A DNA stretch of 5,777 bases, from the NCBI GenBank assembly GCA_021851535.1, contig JAJZDT010000063.1, forward strand, positions 1-5,777. The letters run 5' to 3'. Of this stretch, positions 5,325-5,777 are shown in pieces (position 1 is the first letter of the stretch; every line of letters starts with the position of its first letter). The notes beneath the pieces were generated by a model. It saw only the letters and a list, made by a program, of their open reading frames with translations, was not told where the DNA came from and did no database searches. Both the position numbers and the translations under genes were made by a program. Source of the stretch: Microcaldota archaeon. Its GTDB lineage: Archaea > Micrarchaeota > Micrarchaeia > Micrarchaeales > Micrarchaeaceae.

Positions 5325-5699
5325 ATGGATGTATACATAGACAAGCCAAAGTGCACTGGATGCCATCACTGCTTTGATGTATGTCCTGTTGCTGTTTTTG
5401 AGATGAGAGGTAGAGGAACTTCTGGCAATCCCGATGCGGATGGTGCAAATAAAGACAACGCCCCTGAAAATATGAAATGGAAGGGTGTATCAGATAGCGC
5501 AATTAAACAGAAGTGGGAGAATGTCAAGGACGGGCATAATCATTTTGCTGAAAAGAGCGATGGCAAGAGCGGAGGCATTTCTGTAGGAGTGAACGGCTCA
5601 GCATGTATATTGTGCCAGGCCTGCTTAATAGAATGCGAAGGCGAATGTATACACATCGTGGATGATACGGGAACAAAATATCAGTCCATATACAAATAA
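5325..5699 (+). CDS. Two-cluster [4Fe-4S] ferredoxin with a long inter-motif insert
   Basis: A small soluble electron carrier. Cluster motif 1 is C10-x2-C13-x2-C16-x3-C20-P and motif 2 is C94-x2-C97-x2-C100-x3-C104. In this fold the fourth Cys of each motif ligates the other cluster. The usual Pro after the last Cys is replaced by Glu (CEGEC, with an additional C108). Typical 2[4Fe-4S] ferredoxins have about 20-40 residues between the motifs; here there are 73. The insert is hydrophilic and Gly/Asp/Lys-rich, with a GRGTSGNPDADG segment, two Trp (52, 64) and an HNH (71-73). The length is 124 residues. The ATG at 5325 has only a weak SD-like GTGAT upstream, consistent with a short leader. The gene is followed by a T-tract, so it is probably a single-gene transcript. 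Its redox partner is not indicated by the neighbours. Confidence 0.88.
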   Translation: MDVYIDKPKCTGCHHCFDVCPVAVFEMRGRGTSGNPDADGANKDNAPENMKWKGVSDSAIKQKWENVKDGHNHFAEKSDGKSGGISVGVNGSACILCQACLIECEGECIHIVDDTGTKYQSIYK

Positions 5700-5712
5700 A
5701 TTAGCTAAACTA

Positions 5713-5727
5713 TTTTTGTTTTTTTTT
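5713..5727 (+). terminator. T-rich terminator after the ferredoxin gene
   Basis: T5, one G, then T9 begin 14 bases after the ferredoxin stop codon. This is a strong archaeal-type termination signal. Bases 5728-5777 after it are AT-rich; I see no gene there. Confidence 0.6.
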
Positions 5728-5777
5728 GGCGGGGTGATAAGCCTCTCCAAATAATCTGTTTTTAATATTATTTTTAT

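Noticed and set aside
1..5777. A CRISPR array, tRNA gene or intact insertion sequence.
   Set aside because: No regularly spaced direct repeats, no cloverleaf, and no complete transposase frame were found on either strand.

Overview
The window is archaeal and rich in A+T. The evidence is an archaeal-type SecY, ribosomal proteins uL1, uL10 (P0) and L12/P1 in the archaeal order, a P1 protein ending in the archaeal/eukaryal GLFG-type tail, TATA-like boxes, T-tract terminators, and GGTGA or GGAGG Shine-Dalgarno (SD) sequences before most genes. Low G+C and several simplified or altered core proteins would fit a small-genome archaeon (DPANN/ARMAN-like) or a Thermoplasmata relative. That placement is inference from style and was not tested with a tree.

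Layout. (1) Positions 1-2117, + strand: the 3' part of a gene with two V4R (4-vinyl-reductase-type) domains runs in from outside the window. It is followed 16 bases later by secY, and a T8 tract ends this unit. (2) Positions 2118-3398: a disturbed stretch. It holds a decayed + strand reading frame that resembles the last part of an IS200/IS605-type TnpB. Strong hairpins lie inside that remnant. A complete NUDIX hydrolase gene follows on the - strand, with one key glutamate of its Nudix box replaced by glycine. Immediately upstream of the NUDIX gene is the broken N-terminal end of a SAM-dependent methyltransferase, cut off just after motif I. (3) Positions 3399-5190, + strand: the ribosomal stalk operon rpl1-rpl10-rpl12, with short gaps and an SD before each gene. 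Its leader contains two tandem hairpins, the second touching the SD of rpl1. uL10 lacks the usual acidic C-terminal tail. (4) Positions 5191-5324: nested inverted repeats, then a TATA-like box. (5) Positions 5325-5777: a two-cluster ferredoxin with a long insert between its cysteine motifs, then T-rich terminator sequence.

How the genes fit together: uL1 forms the L1 stalk near the ribosomal E site. uL10 and L12 form the P-stalk that recruits translation factors. SecY is the membrane channel for exported proteins. The ferredoxin is a small electron carrier. The V4R protein may sense or bind a small ligand. The 2.1-3.3 kb stretch looks like an integration and decay scar between two housekeeping units. 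It lies where rpl11 would usually stand just upstream of rpl1. The most unusual items are the two hidden pseudogene remnants, the split ferredoxin, the tail-less P0, and the structured non-coding elements.
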